From: Ruegeria marina
GTDB taxonomy: Bacteria; Pseudomonadota; Alphaproteobacteria; Rhodobacterales; Rhodobacteraceae
Reading direction: 5' to 3'
DNA: 64,000 nucleotides
NCBI RefSeq assembly: GCF_900101475.1
Contig: NZ_FMZV01000016.1
Location: 62,001 to 126,000, forward strand
Both the position numbers and the translations under genes were made by a program. Each line of letters starts with the position of its first letter. Position 1 is the stretch's first letter. Shown piece after piece: positions 52,861 through 62,232 of this stretch. A model generated the notes under the pieces. It was not told the origin of the DNA. It did not search any database and saw only the letters and a list, made by a program, of their open reading frames with translations.

Positions 52861-52878
52861 CTTGTTGGGTCGGGCGGT

Positions 52879-54477
52879 TCAGCCGATGGCGACCGCTTTG
52901 ACGTCCTCGTCGATATACGGGACGTATTGCTCGAAATTGTCGGCAAACATCTGCACCAGTTTGGTTGCCTGTCTGTCGAAAGCAGCCTGGTCGTCCCAGG
53001 TGCGGCGCGGGTCCAGCAGGACCTCGGGCACACCGGGGACGGAAACCGGCACGTCAAAGCCGAAATTGGCGTCCTTGCGGAACTCGGCATTGTTGAGTGA
53101 GCCGTTGAGAGCCGCGGTGAGCAGGGCGCGGGTGGCCTTGATCGGCATCCGGCTGCCCACGCCATAGGCACCGCCGGTCCAGCCGGTGTTGACCAGCCAG
53201 CAGGTTGCGCCGTGGCGGGCGATCTTGTCGCGCAGCAGGTTGCCATAGACCTCGGGGCGGCGCGGCATGAACGGTGCGCCGAAACAGGTCGAGAAGGTCG
53301 GCTGCGGTTCGGTGACGCCGCGCTCGGTCCCCGCCACCTTCGAGGTGAAGCCAGACAGGAAGTGGTACATCGCCTGTGCCGGGGTCAGCCGTGCGATCGG
53401 CGGCAGCACGCCAAAGGCATCGCAGGTCAGCATGATGATGTTCTTGGGGTGACCGCCCAGTGCCGTCGTTGACGCGTTCGAGATATACTCCAGCGGGTAG
53501 GCGCAGCGCATGTTGGCGGTCAGGCTGTCATCGTCGAAATCCAGTTCCTTGGTCTCGGGATCGAACACCATGTTCTCGATCACGGTGGCGAATTTCGAGG
53601 TGGTCGCGTAGATCTCGGGCTCTGCCTCGGCGTTGAGGTTGATGGTCTTGGCATAGCAGCCGCCTTCGAAGTTGAAGGTGCCGCGATCCGACCAGCCATG
53701 TTCGTCATCACCGATCAGCACGCGCGCGGGATCGGCCGACAATGTGGTCTTGCCGGTGCCGCTGAGACCAAAGAACACCGCGGTGTCGACCGGATTGCCG
53801 ACCGCGTGGTTGGCCGAGCAATGCATCGGCATCACGCCCTTTTCCGGCAGCATATAGTTCAGCAGGGTGAACACCGATTTCTTGTTTTCACCTGCGTATT
53901 CGGTACCGCCGATCAGGATCAGTTTCGCATCGAAGTTCAGCGCGATAACCGTCTCGCTGCGGCACCCGTGCTTGGCCGGATCGGCCTTGAAGCTCGGACA
54001 GTTGATCACGGTGAAATCAGCCACGAACTCGTCAAGGTCCTCGCGCGACGGACGACGCAGCAGGTGACGAATGAACAGGTTGTGCCATGCCAGTTCGGTG
54101 ATCATGCGGACATTGATCGCATAGGCTGGGTCGGCGCCGCCGACGAGATCCTGCACGAAGTAATCCTTGCCTTTCATGTGCGCCAGCATATCGGCATGAA
54201 GCGCATCGAAGCCCTCTGCACTCATCGCCGCGTTGTTTTCCCACCAGATCTTGTCGGCCACGCTGTCGGTCTTGACCACGTGCTTGTCCTTGGGCGAGCG
54301 GCCGGTGAACTTGCCGGTCGTGACCAGGAACGCGCCGCCATTGCCAAGCGTGCCTTCGCCCCGCTTCAGCGCGGCTTCGATCAGTGCCGGTTCCATGAAG
54401 TTGTAATAGACATTGCCCAGTCCCTCGATGCCCTGATCTTCGAGGCGGAATTGAGGGTTAACCCGTCCAGATGTCAT
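52879..54477 (-). CDS. pckA: Phosphoenolpyruvate carboxykinase (ATP)
   Basis: The 532-residue enzyme converts oxaloacetate and ATP to PEP and CO2, the entry to gluconeogenesis. Seen are the [10 protein letters not shown] segment, the P-loop [14 protein letters not shown], the metal-site [24 protein letters not shown] and the substrate-binding [20 protein letters not shown]. It is divergent from chvI; in rhizobia and Brucella the ChvG/ChvI system and pckA are neighbours and functionally linked. It fits with the aromatic cluster, whose end products are pyruvate and oxaloacetate. Confidence 0.97.
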   Translation of the reverse strand: MTSGRVNPQFRLEDQGIEGLGNVYYNFMEPALIEAALKRGEGTLGNGGAFLVTTGKFTGRSPKDKHVVKTDSVADKIWWENNAAMSAEGFDALHADMLAHMKGKDYFVQDLVGGADPAYAINVRMITELAWHNLFIRHLLRRPSREDLDEFVADFTVINCPSFKADPAKHGCRSETVIALNFDAKLILIGGTEYAGENKKSVFTLLNYMLPEKGVMPMHCSANHAVGNPVDTAVFFGLSGTGKTTLSADPARVLIGDDEHGWSDRGTFNFEGGCYAKTINLNAEAEPEIYATTSKFATVIENMVFDPETKELDFDDDSLTANMRCAYPLEYISNASTTALGGHPKNIIMLTCDAFGVLPPIARLTPAQAMYHFLSGFTSKVAGTERGVTEPQPTFSTCFGAPFMPRRPEVYGNLLRDKIARHGATCWLVNTGWTGGAYGVGSRMPIKATRALLTAALNGSLNNAEFRKDANFGFDVPVSVPGVPEVLLDPRRTWDDQAAFDRQATKLVQMFADNFEQYVPYIDEDVKAVAIG

Positions 54478-54815
54478 GCGTCATTCTCCGTGTGTCGGCG
54501 GCTTGGCCGTTGCGGCGCCATCGCGCCCTTGGGGCTTTGAGCCGGCACAAGGACCGGCGTGAGGGCCTCTTAACATGACGCTTCGGGCCATGAACAGGAC
54601 GCTTTGGCGCAGTTAGCGCAACCAAGATGCAGTTTAGCGCAACCATGAAATTTCTGCGGATATCAATCGCATGAATTCAGATCGGGTTAGGATTTTTTTG
54701 TCTCAATCATCACTGGGAAGCCGGCGAGTCGCAGTTTCGGATTGATTCGCAACTCCAAAAGAGCGATGAATGGGACAAAAATAAGACAGTGACGAGCAGT
54801 ATAGGGGCACTCACG
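54478..54815. other. Divergent promoter region between pckA and chvI
   Basis: These 338 bases hold no gene. They contain a pair of direct repeats (see next entry), and distant inverted segments TTTTTTTGTCTCA (about 54692) and TGGGACAAAAATAA (about 54771) that are imperfect complements of each other. Promoters for both genes must lie here. Confidence 0.55.
54609..54645. repeat. Direct repeats in the pckA-chvI intergenic region
   Basis: GCAGTTAGCGCAACCA (54609-54624) and GCAGTTTAGCGCAACCA (54629-54645) are nearly identical and start 20 bases apart (two helical turns). They lie about 130 bases from the pckA start and 170 from the chvI start. This is a plausible double site for an activator such as ChvI itself. 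Confidence 0.6.
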
Positions 54816-55517
54816 ATGTCAAAGATTGCTTTGGTTGATGACGATAGAAACATTCTAACGTCCGTTTCGATGACCCTCGAGGCCGAGGGCTTCGAAGTCG
54901 AGACATATAACGATGGTCAGGCCGCCCTCGACGCGTTTAACAAGAAACTGCCGGACATGGCCGTGCTGGATATCAAGATGCCGCGGATGGACGGAATGGA
55001 CCTGTTGCAGCGGTTGCGGCAGAAGACCCAGATGCCGGTGATCTTCCTGACCTCTAAAGACGATGAAATCGACGAGGTGCTTGGCCTTCGCATGGGGGCC
55101 GACGATTATGTCAAGAAACCCTTCTCTCAGCGGCTGTTGGTCGAACGGATCCGTGCCCTTCTGCGGCGCCAGGAAGCTGTTGCCGGCGACGTGACCGGAA
55201 CCACCCCCGAAACCAAGGTGATGGAGCGCGGTCATTTGCGCATGGATCCCCTGCGCCATTCGGTAAGCTGGAAGGGGCAGGACGTATCGCTGACCGTGAC
55301 CGAATTCCTGCTGCTGCAGGCACTGGCACAACGCCCTGGTTTCGTGAAGAGCCGCGACCAGTTGATGGACGTGGCCTACGACGATCAGGTCTATGTCGAC
55401 GACAGGACCATCGACAGCCATATCAAGCGCCTTCGCAAGAAGATGCGCTCCGCGGACCCGGATTTTGCCGCGATTGAGACGTTGTACGGGATCGGCTACA
55501 GATACAACGAAGAATAA
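54816..55517 (+). CDS. chvI: Response regulator ChvI
   Basis: The 233-residue OmpR-type regulator has a receiver domain ([10 protein letters not shown]; phosphoacceptor Asp52 in [12 protein letters not shown]; Thr in IFLTSKDD; Lys in YVKKPF) and a winged-helix output domain ([33 protein letters not shown]). Its operon with a large sensor kinase, hprK, rapZ and PTS genes identifies it as ChvI of alphaproteobacteria, which responds to envelope or acid stress and couples to carbon metabolism. The ATG at 54816 is preferred over 54789. Confidence 0.93.
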   Translation: MSKIALVDDDRNILTSVSMTLEAEGFEVETYNDGQAALDAFNKKLPDMAVLDIKMPRMDGMDLLQRLRQKTQMPVIFLTSKDDEIDEVLGLRMGADDYVKKPFSQRLLVERIRALLRRQEAVAGDVTGTTPETKVMERGHLRMDPLRHSVSWKGQDVSLTVTEFLLLQALAQRPGFVKSRDQLMDVAYDDQVYVDDRTIDSHIKRLRKKMRSADPDFAAIETLYGIGYRYNEE

Positions 55518-55549
55518 TCGCCCTGTTCGGGTGGCACGGGGGGGAACAC

Positions 55550-57259
55550 GTGCGCGACACCGGCACCTCAGATGTTGATCGCAGCGGAGATGTTGTGCTG
55601 GGCGACGACTGGGTCGCCCCGAACAGCACTGTCTCCAAGGAATTGCGGGTCATGCGCGCGCGCCGAAGCGTTTTTTCGCTGCGCAGTTCGCCGCTGACCC
55701 GCAAGATCATCACCTTCAACCTGATTGCGCTGATCATTCTGGTTGCGGGTATTCTCTATCTCAACGATGCCCGCGACGGATTGGTTGTTCAGCGTGCCAG
55801 CGCCATGATCGGCGAAACGCAATTGATCGCCGATGTGTTCGAGGCGCAGATCGCAGACACGGCGCCGGTCAATCTGGCCACGGGCGACGGGGTCGATGTG
55901 GCCGCCACCCTTGACGGTCTGACCCTGCGGCGCGGTGCCGAAGTTTTCGTCTTTGATTCAGCACAGAACCTCGTGGCACAAACCAAAGGTGCCGAAACAT
56001 ACTATCAGAACGAGGCGCTGAGTGGGGATGATGTCGGGGCAACGATCATTACCGATGCGCTCAGCGCACTGTGGTCAGCCGTTTCATCCGTCTTTTCCGC
56101 CAATGTTCAGGACACCGCGCCGACCCTCGAACAGCAGGTCTCCCACCTGGTGCCCGGTGCCTTGCAGGGGGAAAACCGCCTTGAAACCGTGCTGAATACG
56201 GCCGGAGGCACGGTGATCGCGGCCGCGGCCCCGATCCTTCAGGGGGGCCGCCCGATCGGGGCAGTTGCGATGGCCAGCCCGGCCGGTGAAATCGATGCCT
56301 TGGCGCGGCGTGACCGGGAACGTGTATTGCAGATGTTCGTTGTTGCGTTGCTGGTTTCGGTCGGCCTCAGCCTTGTGCTGGCCTCGACAATCGCCAACCC
56401 GCTGGCCGATCTTGCCGAGGCCGCGGAACTGGGACGCGACCGCAACTCTCGGCAGATGAACCCGGGCCGCATCCGGATTCCCGACCTGTCAGCTCGCCCG
56501 GACGAAATCGGCCGCCTCAGCCGCGCCTTGCGCGGCATGGTCTCGGCCCTCTACAACAGGATCGACGGCAATGAACAGTTCGCGGCCGATGTTGCGCATG
56601 AGATCAAGAACCCGCTCGCCAGCCTGCAATCCGCCGTCGGAACCCTGCGCATGGTCAAGCGCGAGGATCAGCGCGACAAGCTTCTGTCGGTGATCGAACA
56701 TGACGTGCGCCGGCTTGACCGGCTGGTGAGCGACATCTCGAACGCCTCCCGACTGGATGCCGAACTGGTCAAGGAAGAAGAGAAATCCTTCAACCTGATC
56801 GCGATGCTCGACAATCTCAATCAGTACCTGGGCGAGGATGCGCAGTCCAAGGGTATCGACTACATCACCGACATGCCGCCCGACCCGATCATGATCCAGG
56901 GTCTCGAGGCGCGACTGGCACAGGTCTTTGTCAACCTGATCACCAACGCCATCTCGTTTTGCGAAGATGGTGACGCCATTCGCGTCTGGGCGCGGCGGCG
57001 CGCCAACCGTGTCCTCGTGGTGGTCGAGGATACTGGCCCCGGTATTCCCGACGAGGCACTGTCAAAGATCTTCAAACGCTTCTATTCCCAGCGCCCCGAA
57101 GAGCATTTCGGAAACAACTCGGGTCTTGGCCTGGCGATTTCCAAGCAGATCGTCGAGGCGCATGGTGGCGTTATCTGGGCCGAAAACATCCGCCCCACCG
57201 AGGCAGACGTTACCTCCGATCCGCTGGGCGCGCGTTTCGTCGTGGGTCTGCCGGTCTGA
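55550..57259 (+). CDS. chvG: Sensor histidine kinase ChvG
   Basis: The 569-residue membrane kinase has two membrane helices (about residues 52-72, IITFNLIALIILVAGILYL, and about 260-283, MFVVALLVSVGLSLVLAS) enclosing a periplasmic sensor domain of about 190 residues. A HAMP linker, the HisKA domain with His350 (ADVAHEIKNPLASL) and the ATPase domain (VNLITNAISF, VVVEDTGPGIPD, GLGLAISKQIVEAHGG) follow. The start is GTG at 55550. It phosphorylates ChvI. Confidence 0.94.
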   Translation: MRDTGTSDVDRSGDVVLGDDWVAPNSTVSKELRVMRARRSVFSLRSSPLTRKIITFNLIALIILVAGILYLNDARDGLVVQRASAMIGETQLIADVFEAQIADTAPVNLATGDGVDVAATLDGLTLRRGAEVFVFDSAQNLVAQTKGAETYYQNEALSGDDVGATIITDALSALWSAVSSVFSANVQDTAPTLEQQVSHLVPGALQGENRLETVLNTAGGTVIAAAAPILQGGRPIGAVAMASPAGEIDALARRDRERVLQMFVVALLVSVGLSLVLASTIANPLADLAEAAELGRDRNSRQMNPGRIRIPDLSARPDEIGRLSRALRGMVSALYNRIDGNEQFAADVAHEIKNPLASLQSAVGTLRMVKREDQRDKLLSVIEHDVRRLDRLVSDISNASRLDAELVKEEEKSFNLIAMLDNLNQYLGEDAQSKGIDYITDMPPDPIMIQGLEARLAQVFVNLITNAISFCEDGDAIRVWARRRANRVLVVVEDTGPGIPDEALSKIFKRFYSQRPEEHFGNNSGLGLAISKQIVEAHGGVIWAENIRPTEADVTSDPLGARFVVGLPV

Positions 57260-57262
57260 TCA

Positions 57263-57733
57263 ATGGCATCGCCGACCCTGGCAAACTGCAATACGGGCGA
57301 AGAAGCCAATGTGCACGCTTCCTGCGTTGCCCTTGACGGGCGGGCGTTGTTGATCGTGGGGGCATCGGGCAGCGGCAAGTCCGCCCTGGCGCTGGATCTC
57401 ATGGCGCTGGGAGCAGGGCTTGTGTCCGATGACAGGGTCGTGTTGCGGCGCTCTGACACTTCGGTCATGGCCGAGGCCGCGCCGGCGATACGGGGCCTGG
57501 TAGAGGCGCGGGGAATCGGCCTTCTGCGGGCCGTTGACCATGGACCGGCGCCGGTGGCCTGGGTCCTCGATCTTGACCAGGTGGAGTCTCGGCGACTGCC
57601 GCCATTTCGGGAAATATGCCTGTTGGGACATTCCGTTCCCTTGCTTTTCCGCCCGAACATACCCCATTTAGCGGCATCTCTCGCGCAACTCCTGAAAACG
57701 GGGCGCTTCTCCCCTGATGGACCTGGTCAATGA
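57263..57733 (+). CDS. hprK: HPr kinase/phosphorylase (short form)
   Basis: The 156-residue protein has only the catalytic domain of HprK: the P-loop GASGSGKS (33-40), LVSDDRVVL and the signature [12 protein letters not shown]. The N-terminal domain of Gram-positive HprK is missing, as is usual in alphaproteobacteria. It phosphorylates HPr on Ser46, and Ser46 is present in the HPr encoded downstream. It starts 3 bases after chvG and overlaps rapZ by four bases. Confidence 0.92.
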   Translation: MASPTLANCNTGEEANVHASCVALDGRALLIVGASGSGKSALALDLMALGAGLVSDDRVVLRRSDTSVMAEAAPAIRGLVEARGIGLLRAVDHGPAPVAWVLDLDQVESRRLPPFREICLLGHSVPLLFRPNIPHLAASLAQLLKTGRFSPDGPGQ

Positions 57734-58611
57734 CACAGACATCGCACATCGTTTTGGTGACCGGTCCCTCGGGGGCTGGGCGATCCACCGCGATCCATGT
57801 GCTCGAGGATCTGGGGTTCGAGGCCATCGATAACCTGCCGATGGGCCTGCTGATGCGGCTTCTGGACGGGCCGGCTCTGAACCGCCCGCTGGCGTTGGGA
57901 ATCGACGTGCGAAACCGCGATTTCTCCACCGACGGGTTTCTCGACCTGCTCAAGCGGTTGGGCGCGGTCGACGGTCTGAACGTGACGACGCTCTATCTCG
58001 ATTGCAGCGCCGAAGTTCTGCTGCGCCGTTTTTCGGAAACCAGGCGCCGTCACCCGATGGCGCCGGGCTCCAGCCCCGAGGCGGGCGTCGCGCGGGAGCT
58101 GGAGCTTCTGCAACCCATTCGCGGCGTGGCCGACACGCTGATCGACACGTCACGGATGAATGTCCACCAGCTGCGCGCCGAGGTCGAGCGCTGGTTCGCC
58201 CCCGCCGAGGGCCGGCAATTGGCCGTCTCGGTCGAGAGTTTCTCTTACAAGCGCGGTTTGCCGCGCAGCCTGGACATGGTGTTCGACTGCCGTTTCCTGG
58301 CCAATCCGCACTGGGAACCGGCACTTCGGGCCGCGGACGGGCGCGATCCGGAGGTCGCCGCATTCGTTGCGGCGGATCCGCAGTACGCCCCCTTCTTCGA
58401 GCGGGTCCGGGACATGCTGGTGTCGCTGCTGCCCGCCTTCCGTTCGGAGGGGAAGGCGCACCTCAACGTCGGTTTCGGCTGTACCGGCGGACAGCACCGC
58501 TCGGTCGCGCTGGCCGAAGCGGTCGCAAAGGCCCTTGCGGAGGCAGGCCAGCAAGTGTCAATTAGGCACCGCGAGATGGAACGCCGCAGAATGGATATGA
58601 GGCCGGATTGA
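57730..58611 (+). CDS. rapZ: RNase adapter / nucleotide-binding protein RapZ (YvcJ)
   Basis: The 293-residue protein has an N-terminal P-loop (GPSGAGRS, residues 12-19) where the usual Lys is Arg18. The middle region has [20 protein letters not shown] and the C-terminal RapZ domain has [20 protein letters not shown] and [20 protein letters not shown]. In E. coli it guides RNase E to the small RNA GlmZ; in alphaproteobacteria its role is not settled. It is tightly coupled to hprK and to the EIIA gene. Confidence 0.92.
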   Translation: MTQTSHIVLVTGPSGAGRSTAIHVLEDLGFEAIDNLPMGLLMRLLDGPALNRPLALGIDVRNRDFSTDGFLDLLKRLGAVDGLNVTTLYLDCSAEVLLRRFSETRRRHPMAPGSSPEAGVARELELLQPIRGVADTLIDTSRMNVHQLRAEVERWFAPAEGRQLAVSVESFSYKRGLPRSLDMVFDCRFLANPHWEPALRAADGRDPEVAAFVAADPQYAPFFERVRDMLVSLLPAFRSEGKAHLNVGFGCTGGQHRSVALAEAVAKALAEAGQQVSIRHREMERRRMDMRPD

Positions 58612-59000
58612 TCGGAATAGTGATCGTTGCGCATGGCGGGCTGGCCAAAGAGTACCTGGCTGCGATGCAGCATGTGGTCGGCCAGCAACCCGGTCTGGCG
58701 GCCATCACCATAGAGGCCGATCATGATCGCGAGGCCAAGCAGCAGGAAATCATCGCCGCGGCCGATGCCGTCGATACCGGTGATGGGGTGGTCGTGGTGA
58801 CAGACCTGTTCGGCGGCTCGCCTTCGAATCTCAGCCTGCGCGCCTGCGCGCCAGCCAACCGGCGCATTCTTTATGGCGCCAACCTGCCGATGCTGATCAA
58901 GCTGGCCAAGAGCCGGCATTTGCCGGTTGGCGATGCGGTGCGCGCCGCAATGGAGGCCGGGCGCAAGTATATCAACACTCAAAATGTTTCCTTTGATTGA
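58608..59000 (+). CDS. PTS EIIA component, mannose type (regulatory PTS)
   Basis: The 130-residue protein is a man-family EIIA with phosphorylation site His9 ([14 protein letters not shown]), the [12 protein letters not shown] motif and [11 protein letters not shown]. The start is the TTG at 58608 overlapping the rapZ stop. No sugar-transporting EIIB or EIIC gene lies near it, so it belongs to the regulatory PTS branch (often called ptsM or manX), receiving phosphate from HPr. Confidence 0.9.
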   Translation: MIGIVIVAHGGLAKEYLAAMQHVVGQQPGLAAITIEADHDREAKQQEIIAAADAVDTGDGVVVVTDLFGGSPSNLSLRACAPANRRILYGANLPMLIKLAKSRHLPVGDAVRAAMEAGRKYINTQNVSFD

Positions 59001-59016
59001 CACTGGACGGATTTGC

Positions 59017-59286
59017 ATGACGCGACGCAGTTTGAAAATAATCAACGAAAAGGGCCTGCACGCCCGTGCTTCGGCTAAACTGGTCGAGGTGGTCGAAGGG
59101 TTTGACGCAACCGCAGAGGTGTCGCGTGAGGGGCTTTCGGCCTCGGGTGACAGCATCATGGGCCTTTTGATGTTGGCAGCATCGCGCGGAACCACTATTG
59201 ACGTCGAGACGAACGGGCCCGATGCAGACGCCCTGGCCGATGCGCTGGAGGCTTTGGTCAATGACAAGTTCGGCGAAGGCTACTGA
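59017..59286 (+). CDS. ptsH: Phosphocarrier protein HPr
   Basis: The 89-residue HPr has the EI-phosphorylated His15 (INEKGLHARASAKLVE) and the HprK target Ser46 (SASGDSIMGLLML). Both are at canonical positions. It links the EI enzyme (not in the window) to the EIIA upstream and may signal carbon status to ChvG/ChvI. The ATG at 59017 gives the normal N-terminus. Confidence 0.94.
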   Translation: MTRRSLKIINEKGLHARASAKLVEVVEGFDATAEVSREGLSASGDSIMGLLMLAASRGTTIDVETNGPDADALADALEALVNDKFGEGY

Positions 59287-59327
59287 CCCAATCCGCGCAA
59301 GCGGGGTGAAGAACGGAAAGACACGCA

Positions 59328-60221
59328 TTGGCGGAAACCGCGCATAACGACAAGTCGACCGCAGTGGTGGACCAACCCGCGCCGCAGGGCGAGATCTACG
59401 ACCGCCGGACTCTGACCTACGCCAATTCCTTTGACGATCCCTGGACCGCTTTTGCGATCCGGGCCATTGAATGGTTCACCGGCAAGCTGACGATCCTGCG
59501 CATGGTCAGCCGGTTCGAAAAGCAGAATGAGAATTACCGCGGGCAGAAATTCTGGTCTGGGGCGCTCAAGACCATGGGTATCGACCTACTCACCCCCGCC
59601 GAGCAGATCGCCCGCATTCCCAAAGAGGGGCCGGTTGTGGTCGTGGCCAACCATCCGCATGGCATGGTTGACGGCATGATCCTCGCGGAACTCATCGGCC
59701 GCGTCCGGCAGGATTACCGCATTCTGACCCGTTCGGTCCTGACCGGGCTGGACGAGGCCGCCACCAGTTTCATGATCCCGGTGCCGTTCCCGCACGACCC
59801 CGAAGCGCAGCGCAAGATGGTCGAGATGCGCGCCAGGGCGATGGATCACCTCAAGGCCGGTGGTGTCGTTGCCCTCTTCCCCTCCGGCGTTGTGATGTCC
59901 TCGGACAGTTGGTGGGGCCCGCCCATCGAACGAGAATGGAACGTGTTCACCGCCCAGATGATCCGCCGGTCCGGCGCGCGCGTGGTGCCAATCTATTTCC
60001 CCGGCCGCAACTCCCGCGCCTACCAGATCGCCTGCCAGGTTTCGCCGATCCTGCGACAGGGGTTGCTGCTGCACGAGATCGTGCGTTCCTGCAAGAAGCC
60101 TCAGGCGCCGGTCATCGGCGAGCCGGTTTCCGACAGCGACATGGAACTTCTGGGCCGCGATCCGCGCGGTTTCATGGCCTGGCTGCGCCGGCACACGCTG
60201 TCGCTGGGCGGCCAGGACTGA
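59328..60221 (+). CDS. PlsC-family lysophospholipid acyltransferase
   Basis: The 297-residue protein has the acyltransferase HX4D motif in VVVANHPHGMVDGMILAEL, the FPSGVVMSS segment (second block) and RVVPIYFPGRNSRAYQIA. Enzymes of this fold add acyl chains to lysophospholipids or lyso-ornithine lipids at the inner membrane; the exact acceptor is open. The start appears to be the TTG at 59328 (MAETAHND). It follows ptsH after 41 bases. Confidence 0.82.
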   Translation: MAETAHNDKSTAVVDQPAPQGEIYDRRTLTYANSFDDPWTAFAIRAIEWFTGKLTILRMVSRFEKQNENYRGQKFWSGALKTMGIDLLTPAEQIARIPKEGPVVVVANHPHGMVDGMILAELIGRVRQDYRILTRSVLTGLDEAATSFMIPVPFPHDPEAQRKMVEMRARAMDHLKAGGVVALFPSGVVMSSDSWWGPPIEREWNVFTAQMIRRSGARVVPIYFPGRNSRAYQIACQVSPILRQGLLLHEIVRSCKKPQAPVIGEPVSDSDMELLGRDPRGFMAWLRRHTLSLGGQD

Positions 60222-60236
60222 CCGCGCCCCTTCATC

Positions 60237-60246
60237 TTTTCGAAAA
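60237..60246. repeat. Short palindrome TTTTCGAAAA after the acyltransferase gene
   Basis: A perfect 10-base palindrome lies in the 76-base convergent gap before the 3-hydroxybutyryl-CoA dehydrogenase gene. Its core resembles the longer TTTTTCG-CGAAAAA palindromes at 33894 and 62201. Confidence 0.4.
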
Positions 60247-60297
60247 TACTCCAGAGGAGCCGCCCGAACCGGGTAGCGGAGGCAGAGCCGCCGTTTC

Positions 60298-61173
60298 TCA
60301 GCGCGTCGGAACCGGCATCTCGCCGCGATAGTCGTAGAACCCGCGCTGCGTCTTGCGGCCCAGCCAGCCGGCCTCGACATATTTCGTCAGCAGCGGGCAG
60401 GGGCGGTACTTGGTGTCGGCCAGCCCGTCGTGCAGTACGTTCATGATCGCCAGGCAGGTGTCCAGGCCGATGAAATCGGCCAGTTCCAGCGGCCCCATAG
60501 GGTGATTGGCGCCCAGTTTCATCGACTGGTCGATGGACTGAACATTGCCCACCCCTTCATAGAGCGTATAAACCGCTTCGTTGATCATCGGCATCAGAAT
60601 CCGATTCACGATGAACGCCGGGAAATCCTCGGCGCTCGCGGCTGTCTTGCCCAGCTTGTCGACTACGGCCTTGCACGAGCTGAATGTCTCCTCATCCGTG
60701 GCGATGCCCCGGATCAGTTCTACCAGCTGCATCACGGGTACCGGGTTCATGAAGTGGAACCCCATGAACCGCTCGGGCCGGTCGGTTCGGCTGGCCAGGC
60801 GGGTGATCGAGATCGACGAAGTGTTGGAGGTGAGGATCGTATGCGGCAAGAGATGCGGTTGCAGATCCTCGAAAATCGCCTGCTTGATGGTCTCGCGCTC
60901 GGTCGCGGCCTCGATCACAAGGTCGGTCTTGCCGATATCGGCCAGCGTCAGCGTGGTCGATATCCGCGCCAGTGCTGCTTCCATCTCGTCTTCGCCGATC
61001 TTGCCGCGGCCAGCCTGCCTTGCCATGTTGCCGCGCACTGTCGACAGCGCGTCGTCCAGCGCCTGCTGGCTGATATCGTTGAGCAGAACATCATAGCCCG
61101 CAAGGGCCATCACATGGGCAATGCCGTTGCCCATCTGCCCCGCACCGATCACCCCTATCTTTTGAATGTCCAT
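60298..61173 (-). CDS. hbd: 3-hydroxybutyryl-CoA dehydrogenase
   Basis: The 291-residue enzyme has the NAD-binding start KIGVIGAGQMGNGIAHVMALAGYDV, the catalytic His/Glu region MGFHFMNPVPVMQLVELI, FPAFIVNRILMPMINEA and GANHPMGPLELADFIGLD. It oxidises 3-hydroxybutyryl-CoA to acetoacetyl-CoA, for butyrate/PHB metabolism or the start of the ethylmalonyl-CoA pathway. It lies near etfBA, matching fatty-acid and acyl-CoA metabolism. Confidence 0.93.
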   Translation of the reverse strand: MDIQKIGVIGAGQMGNGIAHVMALAGYDVLLNDISQQALDDALSTVRGNMARQAGRGKIGEDEMEAALARISTTLTLADIGKTDLVIEAATERETIKQAIFEDLQPHLLPHTILTSNTSSISITRLASRTDRPERFMGFHFMNPVPVMQLVELIRGIATDEETFSSCKAVVDKLGKTAASAEDFPAFIVNRILMPMINEAVYTLYEGVGNVQSIDQSMKLGANHPMGPLELADFIGLDTCLAIMNVLHDGLADTKYRPCPLLTKYVEAGWLGRKTQRGFYDYRGEMPVPTR

Positions 61174-61340
61174 CGCCGTCCTGCCCTTGCTAGCGTCGCT
61201 GCGACCTTAGTCGCAGGCCGGGGGCGGCGGCAAGAGGGGGCGACCCGATCAATTCGCTTCAAATCCGCGCATTAGGCGAATCGCAACTGTTGAGGCGCCA
61301 AGGTGGCTGTTGGGTGAAAATCAGTGGATTGGTGGGAACA

Positions 61341-62171
61341 ATGAGTTACCAATTGCCGGGCGCGGGTGCGCCCGATGCCTTAACCTGTCACTACGGCGTA
61401 TCGAAACTGCGGTTTCGCGGCCCGGGCCGCGACATCACCGCGCCATACCTTGCCTGTATCGGCGGCAGCGAAACCTTTGGCCGGTTTGTGGCCGCTCCCT
61501 ATCCCGCGCTGCTCGAAACGCGGATGGGCGAGGCCTGCATCAACCTTGGCAGCGTCAACAGCGGACTGGATGCCTTGTTGCATGACCCGGAACTGTCGCG
61601 CATCGCCACCGGGGCCGATGCCTGCATCGTGCAGCTTCCCAGCGCGCACAACCTCTCGAACCGGCTCTATCGTGTGCACCCGCGCCGAAACGACCGGTTT
61701 CTGGAAGCGTCTCGCGCCCTCGCCGATCTCTATCAAGAGGTCGACTTTACCGACTTTCATTTCAACAAGCACATGTTGGGCCGGCTCTACTCGATCTCGC
61801 CGGACCGTTTCGCAAGCGTCCGGGCAGAGCTTCAGCAGGCCTGGTCAGCCCGGATGCGCCGCCTGATCGCCGCCTTCGGAGGGCGGGTCGTGCTGCTCTG
61901 GCTGCGCTACCTGCACATGCGGCCGGACGATCCAGCCGAGGCATTGGGGGCCGAGCCCCTGATGGTCACGCCCGAGATGGTCGCGGCGCTGGCACCGGAC
62001 GCGCTGTGCACGGTCGAGATTCCGGTCCAGATGGCAGGCCAGTCTGACGAACTTGACGACATGATCTTCGGCATGCTTCAGGAACCCGCCGCGGAACACA
62101 TGATTGGACCGGCCACGCATAGAATCATTGCAGACCGAGTGTTTCGAGCCTTGCAGGACCTCGACACATGA
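61341..62171 (+). CDS. DUF6473-like protein of unknown function
   Basis: The 276-residue protein has the start MSYQLPGAGAPDALTCHYG and GRDITAPYLACIGGSETFGRFV. The latter resembles the GGSETFG loop of SGNH-like proteins seen in the DUF6473 family of Rhodobacteraceae. LNLGSVNSGLDAL-type sequence (INLGSVNSGLDALL) follows. It could be an SGNH-fold hydrolase or sulfotransferase-linked protein, but the catalytic residues are not certain. The ATG at 61341 has GGTGGGA before it; upstream starts to 61290 are less likely. Confidence 0.65.
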   Translation: MSYQLPGAGAPDALTCHYGVSKLRFRGPGRDITAPYLACIGGSETFGRFVAAPYPALLETRMGEACINLGSVNSGLDALLHDPELSRIATGADACIVQLPSAHNLSNRLYRVHPRRNDRFLEASRALADLYQEVDFTDFHFNKHMLGRLYSISPDRFASVRAELQQAWSARMRRLIAAFGGRVVLLWLRYLHMRPDDPAEALGAEPLMVTPEMVAALAPDALCTVEIPVQMAGQSDELDDMIFGMLQEPAAEHMIGPATHRIIADRVFRALQDLDT

Positions 62172-62173
62172 AA

Positions 62174-62195
62174 AGGCCCGCCTGATGGCGGGCCT
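62174..62195. terminator. Hairpin after etfA and the DUF6473-like gene
   Basis: A 9-base stem (AGGCCCGCC / GGCGGGCCT) with loop TGAT lies in the 61-base convergent gap. Its flanking A run (AAAA at 62171-62174) gives a short U run for the minus-strand etfA transcript. Confidence 0.65.
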
Positions 62196-62200
62196 GTTCG

Positions 62201-62221
62201 AGATTTTTCGTCGAAAAATCT
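62201..62221. repeat. 21-base palindrome, copy 2 of a dispersed repeat
   Basis: The arms AGATTTTTCG / CGAAAAATCT around one T match the palindrome at 33894-33918. Flanking TTGG continues the likeness on the right. Both copies lie just after the stop codons of minus-strand genes (era and etfA). Confidence 0.75.
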
Positions 62222-62232
62222 TGGTCCCGGCC

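Noticed and set aside
52673-53167. A plus-strand frame running from the gap/pckA gap into pckA
   Set aside because: Most of it is antisense to pckA and crosses the pckA terminator. No protein features were seen.
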